From assembly GCA_964509975.1 (NCBI GenBank), contig CAZDZO010000013.1, forward strand, positions 1 through 32,738: a DNA stretch of 32,738 bases, read 5' to 3'. Positions 1 to 8,079 of the stretch are shown here, piece after piece (positions within the stretch are counted from its first letter, which is position 1; each line of letters begins with the position of its first letter). The notes beneath the pieces were generated by a model. It made no database searches, was not told where the DNA came from, and was given only the letters and a program-made list of their open reading frames with translations. The DNA comes from CAZVBV01 sp964509975. GTDB taxonomy: Bacteria > Patescibacteriota > Gracilibacteria > UBA4473. Position numbers and translations under genes: made by a program.

Positions 1-279
1 TCGGGCGAATTCTAATTCCTTATAAAAGAATGTCAAAATACTTTTTTATTTTATTAAAAGAGAACGATAAGACGATACAAATATACACTTTTTTCTTTTC
101 AGAGCTTAGAGGGATCGTCACGACTGTATTAACTTAAACCAAGATACATTGTGTTAAGTAAGATTGATCTAGAAATGTACTCACCTCTCTCGAATGCAAT
201 CTATGAAAAGCCTAAATGGGACTTGCGTTCTAAGCGTTTTTTTAATTAAAAAGGTTTCGTAACACCTCTCTCTCGAAAA
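1..279. other. AT-rich non-coding stretch at the window edge
   Basis: No reading frame with a plausible start or codon use was found on either strand. The stretch is rich in A and T runs and holds no clear tRNA, terminator or repeat. Its only repeated element is the short string ACCTCTCTC, seen near 182 and 264. It may be the end of a feature lying outside the window. Confidence 0.4.
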
Positions 280-789
280 TTACAACACTTCCAAAAACAA
301 CTTCCCTGTTTCTTCGGCAGAATCTGGTCCATCACCCGTGACGAACTTTTCATCCCGTACAGCATTTTTATTTTCAAAAATCCCCTGTCCTTGTTTCGCG
401 AGATTTTCAAATTTGTTATCACCGTTCCATCCAGTACATTTTTTCCCTTTCAAAAGTCCCCATGCCAAAAGCAGTCTTGGGGCCGCACAAATGGCGCCAA
501 TCCCCTTTTTATTTGCGTTAAACCGCTCTGTGAGCGACCTAAGGTCGTTATTGCTCACTAAATCGAAAGATCCCCCACCCCCAACGAGGAAAATTCCATC
601 GAAGGCTCCTTCCTCGACGTCCGTAATTAAAAAGTCGACATCAATCACTGCTCCGAGTGTTCCATGCGCTTGTTTGGACGTTGAACAGGTCGAAACGGTG
701 TGTCCGGCCTTCTCCCAAACTTCACGAGGAACCAAATATTCCTCATCACGAAAATCCTGAGGGGCGAGAACCATAAGTATTTTTTTCAT
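280..789 (-). CDS. DJ-1/PfpI family protein
   Basis: A 169-residue single-domain protein of the DJ-1/PfpI superfamily (class I glutamine amidotransferase-like fold), a cytosolic family of deglycases, proteases and chaperones. The nucleophile elbow AICAAP places the conserved cysteine at residue 101. The acidic residue that usually contacts it is in DFRDEEY (E16 or E17), and LVGGGGSFD near 68-76 matches the family glycine loop. The usual histidine after the cysteine is not obvious, so the exact activity cannot be assigned. The length is normal for the family. The ATG lies 7 nt after a TACAAT box, so the transcript may be leaderless. The gene is 15 bp downstream of the unknown gene at 805-1962 on the same strand and could also be read from it. 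Confidence 0.9.
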   Translation of the reverse strand: MKKILMVLAPQDFRDEEYLVPREVWEKAGHTVSTCSTSKQAHGTLGAVIDVDFLITDVEEGAFDGIFLVGGGGSFDLVSNNDLRSLTERFNANKKGIGAICAAPRLLLAWGLLKGKKCTGWNGDNKFENLAKQGQGIFENKNAVRDEKFVTGDGPDSAEETGKLFLEVL

Positions 790-796
790 CGAGATA

Positions 797-802
797 ATTG
801 TA
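797..802 (-). promoter_or_regulatory. -10 box of the DJ-1/PfpI gene
   Basis: TACAAT on the minus strand ends 7 nt before the ATG at 789. A weak -35 (TTCCAA) lies 17 bp upstream, inside the 3' end of the preceding gene. The spacing implies a leaderless transcript. Confidence 0.45.
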
Positions 803-804
803 TT

Positions 805-1962
805 CTATTTTTCTTCTTCTTGGAAAGTCTCCAAAATTGGATCCGCTCCATAAGATTGATGAGCTTCATCAACGGATTTTTTTATCCCATCAAGTTTCAC
901 AATCAAAAACATCTCTATAGAAGGATTGTCGTAATTTATCTTTTCATTGTTACAAGATCGTTTTGGGTTCTTTACCGCACAGATAAATGTTACATATCCT
1001 TCTTCTGCAAGGTCGGGATACACTTCAAAAAGATCAGGGAAACGTTGACCGGATTTTCTAAATACTGCTCGAATTTCTTGAAATTTGTCCTTAAGGGAAA
1101 GGCCTTTGTATTTTTTAGAAAACGCAGCTTTCTCAGCATCGGTAATAATTATCTGATCTTCGGGGTTCTTTGGAGTAATATCTCCAGGTTTAAGATCTAT
1201 CTCTGTTGCGATAGGGATTTCATTTTCCATGAAATAAACTAACTCTCTTTGAAGAGGTTCTTTGAAATGACTCGATATCGTTGCAGACCCTGCCATTTCA
1301 TCACACTCCAAGTCCCCTTCATTCCTACGATCAGCAGCCAGTTGCTGTAATGCTGCTAAACAGTATCTTAAGGCTCTTGGACCTCCATACATTCGTGTGA
1401 GTTCTAGAATTTTTGGAGCACGATTCTTTTTGAAATTATCAGAAAATTTATAGAGGGTGGCGTTATACGATTTTTCTATTCCCCCGGGTTTTTTGATCAT
1501 ATCTTTCCAAAAGATGAATCGATATCCTCCCAACTTGGATTTATTTTTATAAACAAGATGTCCATAAATACCATCAATTTTGGGCTCAAAATCAACCTCT
1601 TCACCACTCCCTTCTCCAACTTCTCTAAAAGCCTTTTCTCGCTCACTTCCAATTTTGTCAGCAAGGGGTGATTCGACGAAGTCTGGAAAGTCGTTTGCGT
1701 CTATTTTACGAATAGAGTAACGATCATCTGAAAGAAGAGGCTCTCCCCCCATTTCTTCTAAATCTTCAACTGCCCAGTTATCTTCGTCTTCATTTAGCTG
1801 GAGAATTGGTTTTGGAGTAGAAATAACTTCTTCTACTTCTTTTTTTGATGCTGGCACTATTCCCTCCACCAATTCAGATATTGGTGTTACTACAATTTCT
1901 TTAAGTTCTTCATCAGTGAAGTCCTCACTATTTATGGAAGGATCTTTTTGGTCTATATACAT
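805..1962 (-). CDS. Hypothetical protein with acidic N-terminus
   Basis: A 385-residue protein that I do not recognise. The first 75 residues are acidic and low in complexity, rich in Glu and Asp (ELKEIVV, EVEEVIS, NEDEDNW, VEDLEEM). The rest looks globular, with mixed charge and aromatic residues around 140-175 (GHLVYKN, GYRFIFW) and a possible helical segment near 190-215 (RALRYCLAALQQLAA). There is no signal peptide or membrane segment, so it is probably cytosolic. The ATG at 1962 is 8 nt after a good promoter (TTGACA, 17 bp, TAAAAG). It is transcribed divergently from the 579-residue protein at 2046, and the two -35 boxes sit back to back, which suggests shared control. The function is unknown. 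Confidence 0.8.
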   Translation of the reverse strand: MYIDQKDPSINSEDFTDEELKEIVVTPISELVEGIVPASKKEVEEVISTPKPILQLNEDEDNWAVEDLEEMGGEPLLSDDRYSIRKIDANDFPDFVESPLADKIGSEREKAFREVGEGSGEEVDFEPKIDGIYGHLVYKNKSKLGGYRFIFWKDMIKKPGGIEKSYNATLYKFSDNFKKNRAPKILELTRMYGGPRALRYCLAALQQLAADRRNEGDLECDEMAGSATISSHFKEPLQRELVYFMENEIPIATEIDLKPGDITPKNPEDQIIITDAEKAAFSKKYKGLSLKDKFQEIRAVFRKSGQRFPDLFEVYPDLAEEGYVTFICAVKNPKRSCNNEKINYDNPSIEMFLIVKLDGIKKSVDEAHQSYGADPILETFQEEEK

Positions 1963-1970
1963 TTGAGGTT

Positions 1971-1999
1971 CTTTTAAATCATCTTTGGTGTTTTGTCAA
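1971..1999 (-). promoter_or_regulatory. Promoter of the 385-residue protein gene
   Basis: Minus strand TTGACA (1994-1999), 17-bp spacer and TAAAAG (1971-1976), with the ATG 8 nt further on. Its -35 lies 12 bp from the -35 of the divergent promoter at 2012. Confidence 0.65.
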
Positions 2000-2011
2000 A
2001 GAATTTCTTAT

Positions 2012-2039
2012 TTGACCCACTCCTCCCCTTTCTTACAAT
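2012..2039 (+). promoter_or_regulatory. Promoter of the 579-residue protein gene
   Basis: TTGACC (2012-2017), 16-bp spacer and TACAAT (2034-2039). The ATG at 2046 follows after 6 nt, so transcription would begin at or beside the start codon, giving a leaderless mRNA. Confidence 0.7.
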
Positions 2040-2045
2040 CTGTAC

Positions 2046-3785
2046 ATGGAGGATGATGTTCGAAATATTGATGAAAAAGAATCTTCTGCCGGATCTCTGG
2101 AAGAGATTATTTCGTTTATCGATAATCTTTCGTACTTAGATGATGTGGATCGATACTGGGCGCGAAAAGACGCGAAGGAGTCTATTGCTAATGGAGAAAG
2201 TCAGGAAGAGTTACAGGAGAAATATAAGTTCTATGATCAAGTAGCGGAAATTCAACAGCAGATTTTCAAAAATATTCCGGCGAATAAACAAGAAAAGGTG
2301 CTCAATATTATTCGTCAGGTAACGAGTAAACCTTCAGGAGGTCGTGATCGTCAGATGAAGTTAGAACATGTACTTCGAGTGAAACGAACAGTGGATGCGT
2401 TTCAGCAAAATCAAATCTCGCTCCAATTTCTCGTGCAGGAAAAAATAACCTCAGGAGATGTACACTTCGGAGTGGCTCAGATTCTCAGTGGAGAAGTGTT
2501 CAAGAACGTGGAAAAACTCTTTCCAGATCGTTTCTGGAAACTTGCAGATAGAATGACACCCAATGATTTTCCTCACTTTACAGTGGCTTTTAACTTTGCA
2601 TTGAAGGAATCTTTCACGCAAGGACAATCCCCTGCTAAGTTGAAAGCCTTTTCTGAAAAAATTAAAAAATCAATACTGGAAGATGCTGAGAATTTATTGT
2701 CAGAATTTTTCTCTGAGAAAGCACAGAAACAAGAAATTGCGAATTTGAAAAAAATCTCTGCGGACAAACCTTCAAAGTTGGTTGGTAAAATTCTAGCCCT
2801 TCAATCACAACGAGAAAAACAAGAAGAGGATGCTCGAAAAGGAATAACGGAAATGGAGACTTTTATGGTTTCCAAAAATCCAAAAGGCGCACAAGGACTA
2901 GCGAATACTTTGAAAAAACGTTTTGGGCAAAAGGTGTTTGGATCTCTCCGAAAAACAGGAGTTCTAACAAAACTTGAAATGACGATTCAAAGTATTTCAA
3001 GACTCGAAAAACAATTACAATCAGAAGGAAGTCCAAATGTACGAAAGAAATTACAACAAGATCTTGCCAAGCTTCAGGAACCAGAAAATATTATTCTTTC
3101 CAAAGAAAGTGGAGATGAAAATCGAGAAAAAATAAAAAATATTCTCGAAGAAATTCAGCAACACAAAGCGCAAGGGAATCTTTTTGGAGCTGAGAATTCT
3201 GCTCAGCGATTGCGATCACTTGATCGGGAACGAGCGGAAAATGAAATTGAAAAAATAAAAGTCGCTCGAGCAAAAAAAGAGAATATTAAAAAAGAAGAGT
3301 CGGATGATTCGAAATCCATTGAAGGTTCGGAATCGCGTGCCAAAAAGATTCGTTTTCTTGAAATGCTTAAAGAACATGCACAAAAGGTTATGGAAGAATG
3401 TGGGCAGTTGGGAATTCCCAAAGACAGTGAAGAATTTTGGGGAATTCACGGAGTGCGGAATCGTATGCAATACTTAAAAGACAAAGGTTTGTGGAGCAAT
3501 TATCAACGATTTAATTCTTCTGATCGGAACATGCCGAGTAAGACTCATGAAGGAGGGTTCCGGTTCCGGTGGGTAAATCTGACAACGGGAACGAATCTCA
3601 ATACTACAAATGCCCAAAGAGGAATTGAATATTTGCGTCAAAGAAAAGAATCGGGATACCAGATTGCAGCTCTCGGAGGAGCTTTCTCTGTAAACTGGAA
3701 AGGACACTCCTCTCCTGTTTACAAACCAGAACGATTTATTTCCTTTGTAGAAGCGGAACTGAGTCGAGTGAAAGGGGGGAAATAG
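2046..3785 (+). CDS. Hypothetical helical/coiled-coil protein
   Basis: A 579-residue protein without a recognised domain. It is strongly charged and predicted mostly helical. Residues 240-450 are especially rich in Lys, Glu and Gln with heptad-like patterns (for example LEKQLQSEG, IKNILEEIQQHK, RERAENEIEK), typical of a coiled coil. The last 130 residues differ in character. They are richer in aromatic and polar residues (EEFWGIHG, LWSNYQRFN, GGFRFRWVN, FSVNWKGH) and probably form a globular C-terminal domain. There is no signal peptide or membrane segment. It is divergent from the acidic-tailed protein at 805-1962, and both have strong near-leaderless promoters, so the two may act together. 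The function is unknown. Confidence 0.8.
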   Translation: MEDDVRNIDEKESSAGSLEEIISFIDNLSYLDDVDRYWARKDAKESIANGESQEELQEKYKFYDQVAEIQQQIFKNIPANKQEKVLNIIRQVTSKPSGGRDRQMKLEHVLRVKRTVDAFQQNQISLQFLVQEKITSGDVHFGVAQILSGEVFKNVEKLFPDRFWKLADRMTPNDFPHFTVAFNFALKESFTQGQSPAKLKAFSEKIKKSILEDAENLLSEFFSEKAQKQEIANLKKISADKPSKLVGKILALQSQREKQEEDARKGITEMETFMVSKNPKGAQGLANTLKKRFGQKVFGSLRKTGVLTKLEMTIQSISRLEKQLQSEGSPNVRKKLQQDLAKLQEPENIILSKESGDENREKIKNILEEIQQHKAQGNLFGAENSAQRLRSLDRERAENEIEKIKVARAKKENIKKEESDDSKSIEGSESRAKKIRFLEMLKEHAQKVMEECGQLGIPKDSEEFWGIHGVRNRMQYLKDKGLWSNYQRFNSSDRNMPSKTHEGGFRFRWVNLTTGTNLNTTNAQRGIEYLRQRKESGYQIAALGGAFSVNWKGHSSPVYKPERFISFVEAELSRVKGGK

Positions 3786-3824
3786 TTAATAGTTAACAGT
3801 TACCAGTTTATAGTTTAGAAGTTA

Positions 3825-3845
3825 TTGAACAATAAATGTGTTCAA
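3825..3845. repeat. 21-bp palindrome, copy 1
   Basis: Arms TTGAACA and TGTTCAA flank a 7-nt AT-rich centre (reverse orientation to the other copies). It is the exact reverse complement of the copy at 9794 and lies between the 579-residue protein gene and enolase. Two more copies are at 20249 and 26049. Confidence 0.8.
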
Positions 3846-3891
3846 CCCCTCTCTAACCCTCTCCTTCTGGGAGAGGGATGGGGTGAGGGTT
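3846..3891. repeat. C/G-block palindromic repeat near the end of eno
   Basis: CCCTCTCC-TTCT-GGAGAGGG hairpin followed by a G-rich tail. It belongs to the dispersed family also seen at 11275, 11523, 13692, 16967 and 22993. It separates two convergent genes and may act as a terminator, although no clean T-run follows. Confidence 0.6.
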
Positions 3892-3896
3892 TAGGT

Positions 3897-5138
3897 TTAA
3901 ACCTTCTCTTCAATTCTCAATAACTGATTGTATTTACAAATTCGTTCAGAACGGCTGAGTGATCCGGTTTTAATCTGTCCGGCATCTGTTCCTACAGCGA
4001 GATCAGCAATGAACTCATCACTTGTTTCTCCTGATCGGTGTGAGATCACCGTTCCAAATCCATTGGCTTTTGCTAACTTCATAGTTTCAAATGTTTCAGT
4101 GAGTGATCCAATCTGATTTACCTTAATAAGAATAGAGTTGCAGAGTTCCTGATCGATCCCCATTTGGAGTCGCTTCTTATTAGTCACGAGAAGGTCGTCT
4201 CCTACCAGTTGTGCTTTGTCTCCAAAGAGTTTCTGCATTTCTGCAAATCCTTCAAAATCATCTTCACTATGAGAATCTTCAATCGAAGCAATTGGATATT
4301 CTTCCAAGAGTTGTCCATACAATTGTGTCAGTTCACTCGGGGTCATGTTTTCTCCATCGATAAAGTATTTCCCTTCTTCTGCTCCATTTGCAGGACCGTA
4401 GAATTCAGAGGCCGCAGCGTCCAAGGTGATTTCCATTTTTCCGGTATATCCGGCCGCTTCAATCGCTTCAATAATTGTGTCGAGCGCATCTCGCACCTTC
4501 GGCAATCGGGGCGCAAATCCTCCCTCGTCCCCTACTCCTACTGAGAATCCTTTCTTTACCAAAATTTTCTTCAAGTTATGAAAGGTCTCCGCTCCAGCTC
4601 GCAGGTTGTCTGAAAAATTCCCAAGATTTGGGAAGATCATAAATTCCTGAATAGCCAGTCCTGAATCAGCGTGTTTCCCTCCGTTAATAACATTCATCAT
4701 TGGACGCGGGAGAGACATTCCTCCGCCAAATAAGTTATTCAAATGCTGGTAGAGACCAATCCCCTTTTGCGTTGCCGCAAGACGAGCAGCGGCGAGGGAA
4801 ATTCCCAAAATCGCATTCGCTCCTAACTTTTCTTTATTTTCTGTGCCATCAATGTCTAACATTTTTTTATCAATGGCTTCTTGCTCACTCGGATCCATGC
4901 CGATGATTTCTGAAGCGAGAATGTCGTTTACATTTTTAACGGCTTGCAAGACTCCTTTTCCCATGTACACAGCTTTGTCTCCATCTCGGAGTTCCAACGC
5001 TTCATGAATTCCTGTAGAGGCTCCTGAAGGAACTTTGGCAAGCACGATATGCGTGCCGTCTGACATTTCGACTTCGACAGTTGGGTTTCCTCGAGAGTCA
5101 AGTATTTGTCGAGCGAAGATGGATGTAATTTTTGACAT
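3897..5138 (-). CDS. eno: Enolase (phosphopyruvate hydratase)
   Basis: Converts 2-phosphoglycerate to phosphoenolpyruvate in glycolysis; cytosolic and Mg-dependent. The 413-residue protein has the usual two domains. The N-terminal part carries ILDSRGNPTVEVE and the mobile loop VPSGASTG (about 37-43). The barrel carries GDEGGFAP with the catalytic Glu at about 205, metal ligands at about D240, E287 (SIEDSH) and D314 (VGDDL), the catalytic Lys at about 339 (ILIKVNQIG) and the SHRSGE loop near 366-371. The length is slightly below the common 420-435. The ATG at 5138 begins the conserved MSKI start. The gene is divergent from the LPXTG protein gene at 5186, with only 47 bp between starts. Confidence 0.97.
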   Translation of the reverse strand: MSKITSIFARQILDSRGNPTVEVEMSDGTHIVLAKVPSGASTGIHEALELRDGDKAVYMGKGVLQAVKNVNDILASEIIGMDPSEQEAIDKKMLDIDGTENKEKLGANAILGISLAAARLAATQKGIGLYQHLNNLFGGGMSLPRPMMNVINGGKHADSGLAIQEFMIFPNLGNFSDNLRAGAETFHNLKKILVKKGFSVGVGDEGGFAPRLPKVRDALDTIIEAIEAAGYTGKMEITLDAAASEFYGPANGAEEGKYFIDGENMTPSELTQLYGQLLEEYPIASIEDSHSEDDFEGFAEMQKLFGDKAQLVGDDLLVTNKKRLQMGIDQELCNSILIKVNQIGSLTETFETMKLAKANGFGTVISHRSGETSDEFIADLAVGTDAGQIKTGSLSRSERICKYNQLLRIEEKV

Positions 5139-5150
5139 GATGTATTGGGG

Positions 5151-5179
5151 TTGAAATTGTTCGAATTTTACCCCAAAAT
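5151..5179 (+). promoter_or_regulatory. Promoter of the LPXTG protein gene
   Basis: TTGAAA (5151-5156), 17-bp spacer and CAAAAT (5174-5179). The GTG start at 5186 follows after 6 nt, so the mRNA would be leaderless with a GTG. Confidence 0.5.
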
Positions 5180-5185
5180 GGTGAT

Positions 5186-6352
5186 GTGAGAAAATTTTTT
5201 ACAACACTCTCTTGTTTGGGACTTCTCTTTGCAGGGATAGCACTTGCCAAAGATCCTCTTCGTACAGAGGAATCAATTGCAATAGACACAGGGAAAGTGG
5301 TGGAGTCAGGAATCCTAGCGGATTCAAATGGTCTCCTTTTTATTGAGTTTTCACAAAATGCACGCATTGTAGTAAGTAAAGATCGAATTTCTTTTTCTGG
5401 AGAAATTGTGCCACCACAAATCATTGCTCTTCCCGATAACAAGCCACGTGCTCGTATGCAAGAAGTACTGACGTTTGAACTTTTGGGCGATACGGCAGAG
5501 CATCTTACGTTTGCGGATAGATTTGATCTTATGAGTGAGCGTACACGAATTCGATACAGACAGTTGTATCCAGAGAGTTTTAGTCGAACAACCTCACTCG
5601 TTCAACTCCTCCTCCCTCTTCACGAAGAATATGGTGAACTGGCTCTTTGGGAATATCGTTCCGATACTGGATGGAATTCTGTTGGAGGAAAAGTAGAAGA
5701 AACGAGTACAGAAGGAACAACTGTTTTTTCTTCTGCCCTAACGGGAACAGGGATTTACACACTCTTTGACGAAAATCCTTCACCGGATTTCATTCCTCCT
5801 TTTCCACTTGATCAGATGACGTTGGTGGAGCCAGATCCTTTTGCAGAAGAATACTTTACAGAAAATGCGGCGTATTCTCCAGAAGCTGATATTCAAATGT
5901 TTGAAGGATCCTACATTGATCCGCAACTGCCGGTGGGACAAGTGCCACTCGAGGGGGAATATGGAAATGTCCCTCTTATTATTGAGAATGGACAACAAGC
6001 TCCTTTTGGAGGTGTGGATGGTGGGTTCTCCGCATTGCCGTTGAATATTACAGGAGGGACACCTTCGGATAGAACATTAACGCCTGATGAACTCTATGCG
6101 CAAAAAGAAGCACAAGGACAAATACCAGCGCTTCCCCTCATGTTTCCCGGGACGGAAAACGAAATAGAACAAGAATTAGTGATTGAACTCCCACCGCTTG
6201 AACCGGTGCCTATTCCAGATGTTCTTCCTCAAACAGGACCGGAAGGAGAATCGAAGCAAAAGACAATGTTTCCTTTTATGATTGTGTTTGCAGTGATTAT
6301 TTTGGGAGCGAGTTTTTACTTTGCAATCAGCGGAAGAAAGAGAAGGAGGTGA
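5186..6352 (+). CDS. LPXTG-anchored surface protein
   Basis: A 388-residue exported protein of unknown role. Residues 1-21 form a signal peptide (RK, then a hydrophobic core ending GIALA). The C-terminus has a complete sortase sorting signal: LPQTG at about 347-351, a hydrophobic stretch (FPFMIVFAVIILGASFYFAI) and the basic tail GRKRRR. The mature part has a beta-rich N-terminal half (residues 30-200) and then a Pro/Glu-rich, probably extended region with repeated PLxxx motifs. The protein should be exported and covalently anchored or membrane-retained. No sortase gene is in the window. The start is GTG at 5186, since no ATG nearby is in frame. The TGA stop is part of an inverted repeat (6350-6447). 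Confidence 0.88.
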   Translation: MRKFFTTLSCLGLLFAGIALAKDPLRTEESIAIDTGKVVESGILADSNGLLFIEFSQNARIVVSKDRISFSGEIVPPQIIALPDNKPRARMQEVLTFELLGDTAEHLTFADRFDLMSERTRIRYRQLYPESFSRTTSLVQLLLPLHEEYGELALWEYRSDTGWNSVGGKVEETSTEGTTVFSSALTGTGIYTLFDENPSPDFIPPFPLDQMTLVEPDPFAEEYFTENAAYSPEADIQMFEGSYIDPQLPVGQVPLEGEYGNVPLIIENGQQAPFGGVDGGFSALPLNITGGTPSDRTLTPDELYAQKEAQGQIPALPLMFPGTENEIEQELVIELPPLEPVPIPDVLPQTGPEGESKQKTMFPFMIVFAVIILGASFYFAISGRKRRR

Positions 6353-6447
6353 GTCCGGACTTGAGAGAAAAATTCTTTAAGGTGCATAAAAATCATGTTT
6401 TTTATATTTTAAACAGCAAAAAAGGGAGTATTTCAAGTCCGGACTCA
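6350..6447. repeat. 15-bp inverted repeat pair with self-palindromic core
   Basis: TGAGTCCGGACTTGA (6350-6364) and its exact reverse complement (6433-6447) flank 68 bp of AT-rich DNA. Each arm contains the self-complementary AGTCCGGACT. The first arm supplies the stop codon of the LPXTG gene and the second ends 6 bp before a promoter. It could be a small mobile-element footprint, a paired operator or a long hairpin. Confidence 0.75.
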
Positions 6448-6452
6448 AAGAT

Positions 6453-6481
6453 TTGATTTTTGAGTTTTTTTGTGCTACAAT
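6453..6481 (+). promoter_or_regulatory. Promoter of the 47-residue membrane peptide
   Basis: TTGATT (6453-6458), 17-bp spacer and TACAAT (6476-6481). The predicted start of transcription is about 20 nt before the ATG at 6508. Confidence 0.75.
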
Positions 6482-6507
6482 GCCCGGATTTGTTTTTTTC
6501 TCTCTCT

Positions 6508-6651
6508 ATGAAACACGCCGTTCTCGCCTTCATCAACCGACCATTGGTTCAAGATATTGCACTTGCAGTAGGTGTTGTGGGGATGTTTCTTGTGTTGGGG
6601 TTTTTCTCTCGAGAATTTGCCCTAGATGTACAAGCAAACTTCTTCGTATAA
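6508..6651 (+). CDS. Small single-span membrane protein
   Basis: A 47-residue peptide that I do not recognise. Residues 16-36 (IALAVGVVGMFLVLGFF) form one hydrophobic span, preceded by a short basic/polar segment (KHAVLAFINRP) and followed by SREFALDVQANFFV. It has its own strong promoter (6453-6481) and terminator (6675-6703), making a complete single-gene unit, which supports it as a real gene. The ATG at 6508 is chosen because upstream candidates in the same frame overlap the promoter. The function is unknown. Confidence 0.65.
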   Translation: MKHAVLAFINRPLVQDIALAVGVVGMFLVLGFFSREFALDVQANFFV

Positions 6652-6674
6652 CAAGTAATCAAAGTTCGTTTAAA

Positions 6675-6703
6675 GAAAACCCTCGTCAAGGCGGGTTTTT
6701 TTT
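6675..6703 (+). terminator. Rho-independent terminator of the 47-residue gene
   Basis: Stem AAAACCC / GGGTTTT with a 10-nt loop followed by a run of T. It sits 24 bp after the stop codon. Confidence 0.75.
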
Positions 6704-6756
6704 TATAATTTCTGGATTTATTCCAAGATCTTTGGATTACTTTAAAAACTTTTTAT

Positions 6757-6899
6757 TGTCATCCTGAGCGCAGTCGAAGGATCCCTTAGCCTGCAGGTAT
6801 GTTAATAAATATTATTTACGGATGATTTATATCTTTTGTGATTTTTTAATACAAACAGGAGTGTCGGAAGGGATTCCCCCACTTCGGTCGGAATGACAA
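6757..6899. repeat. TGTCATCC-ended palindromic element
   Basis: The left end TGTCATCCTGAGCGCAGTCG and the right end CTTCGGTCGGAATGACAA are imperfect inverted repeats about 143 bp apart, and GGATCCCTT / AAGGGATTCC lies just inside. Nothing else is seen in the 270-bp gap between the membrane peptide and tgt. Relatives are at 9645, 18773, 25416 and 31367, with single ends at 17028 and 27286. Confidence 0.7.
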
Positions 6900-6920
6900 A
6901 GGGAGTAGGGAGTAAGTTTT

Positions 6921-8051
6921 TTACCCCATTCTTTTCAATACCCCTTTCTTCCACTTCTTGAAATCTCCTTTTACAATGTGCTCACGAGCATTTCTCATAA
7001 GTTGATGATAAAGGGAGAGGTTGTGTATTGTGAGCAACCGCGCTCCCAAAGCTTCATCCATACGAGACAAGTGATGGAGGTATGCTCGAGAATATCCTTT
7101 TTGGCAAACCGCACATTGGCAGTCTTTATCAAGAACGGTGTTATCTTTGGCAAACTCTGCATTAGTAATACGAATAATTCCTCGAGAGGTAAAAATAGTT
7201 CCGTGTCGAGCGTTACGCATCGGCATCACACAATCAAACATATCAATCCCCCGCTCTATCGCTTCGAGTAAATTCTGCGGTGTTCCTACCCCCATGAGAT
7301 AATGTGGTTTGTCTACTGGTAAAAGAGGACACATCTCCTCCAGAACTTTGTACATTTCTTCGGCGGTCTCTCCTACCGCCAGTCCTCCCAATGCAAACCC
7401 ATCAAATGGAAGTGCGGTGATTTCTTCTAAACTCCGTTTCCTGAGATCAGGAAAACATCCCCCTTGAATAATCCCAAATATTTGAGGACGTTTTAGGGGA
7501 GATAATTTTTGAGAATATTTTTTGAAATGAGTTTTGAGACTCTGTTCGGCCCAATCGGTAGTGCGTTCTACGGCTCTTCGGATCTTATGAAAATTTGGTA
7601 CGTTGGGTGGGCATTCATCGAAGGCCATGATAATGTCTGCACCGAGATTATGTTGAATTTGAATTGATTTCTTTGCATCAAGAAAAATCTTTTCGCCATC
7701 GATATGAGACCGAAAAGTAACGCCTTCATCAGTAATTTTTTTCCGTTTAAGTGAAAATACCTGAAACCCTCCTGAATCGGTGAGAATGGGGCCATTCCAT
7801 TTCGTAAACGTGTGCAGTCCTCCTAACTTCTTGATTCGTTCTGATGTCGGACGAAGATGGAGATGATAGGTGTTTGCCAATAAAAAGGGCGCGCCCATTA
7901 GTTCCAGATCTTCTACACTCACACCAGCTTTGATTGCTCCTCGCGTGGCAACCGAAAAGAAGAAGGGTGTTTCGACACTTCCCTTTCGAGTATGCAAAAC
8001 ACCAGCTCGAGCAGAGCCATCGGTTTTAATGAGTTCAAAGTTTTTGGACAT
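6921..8051 (-). CDS. tgt: tRNA-guanine transglycosylase (queuine tRNA-ribosyltransferase)
   Basis: Exchanges guanine at position 34 of GUN-anticodon tRNAs for a queuosine precursor. The 376-residue TIM-barrel protein is full length. Motifs are DSGGFQVFSL (acid-base Asp at about 92), ALGGLAVGE (220-228), MGVGTP (253-258), the nucleophile Asp at about 273 in IDMFDCVMPMRNARHG, and the zinc site CQCAVC (C311, C313, C316) with a His at about 343 (TIHNL). It is the last gene of the ftsX-recO-tgt run, 28 bp after recO. No queuosine biosynthesis genes are in the window, so preQ1 or queuine may be salvaged. Confidence 0.96.
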   Translation of the reverse strand: MSKNFELIKTDGSARAGVLHTRKGSVETPFFFSVATRGAIKAGVSVEDLELMGAPFLLANTYHLHLRPTSERIKKLGGLHTFTKWNGPILTDSGGFQVFSLKRKKITDEGVTFRSHIDGEKIFLDAKKSIQIQHNLGADIIMAFDECPPNVPNFHKIRRAVERTTDWAEQSLKTHFKKYSQKLSPLKRPQIFGIIQGGCFPDLRKRSLEEITALPFDGFALGGLAVGETAEEMYKVLEEMCPLLPVDKPHYLMGVGTPQNLLEAIERGIDMFDCVMPMRNARHGTIFTSRGIIRITNAEFAKDNTVLDKDCQCAVCQKGYSRAYLHHLSRMDEALGARLLTIHNLSLYHQLMRNAREHIVKGDFKKWKKGVLKRMG

Positions 8052-8079
8052 AGCGCGGGCGATTGTGCCTTATTTTTCT

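Noticed and set aside
280..789. DJ-1 gene as a type 1 glutamine amidotransferase subunit
   Set aside because: There is no partner synthetase nearby, and the elbow AICAAP is of the PfpI/DJ-1 kind.
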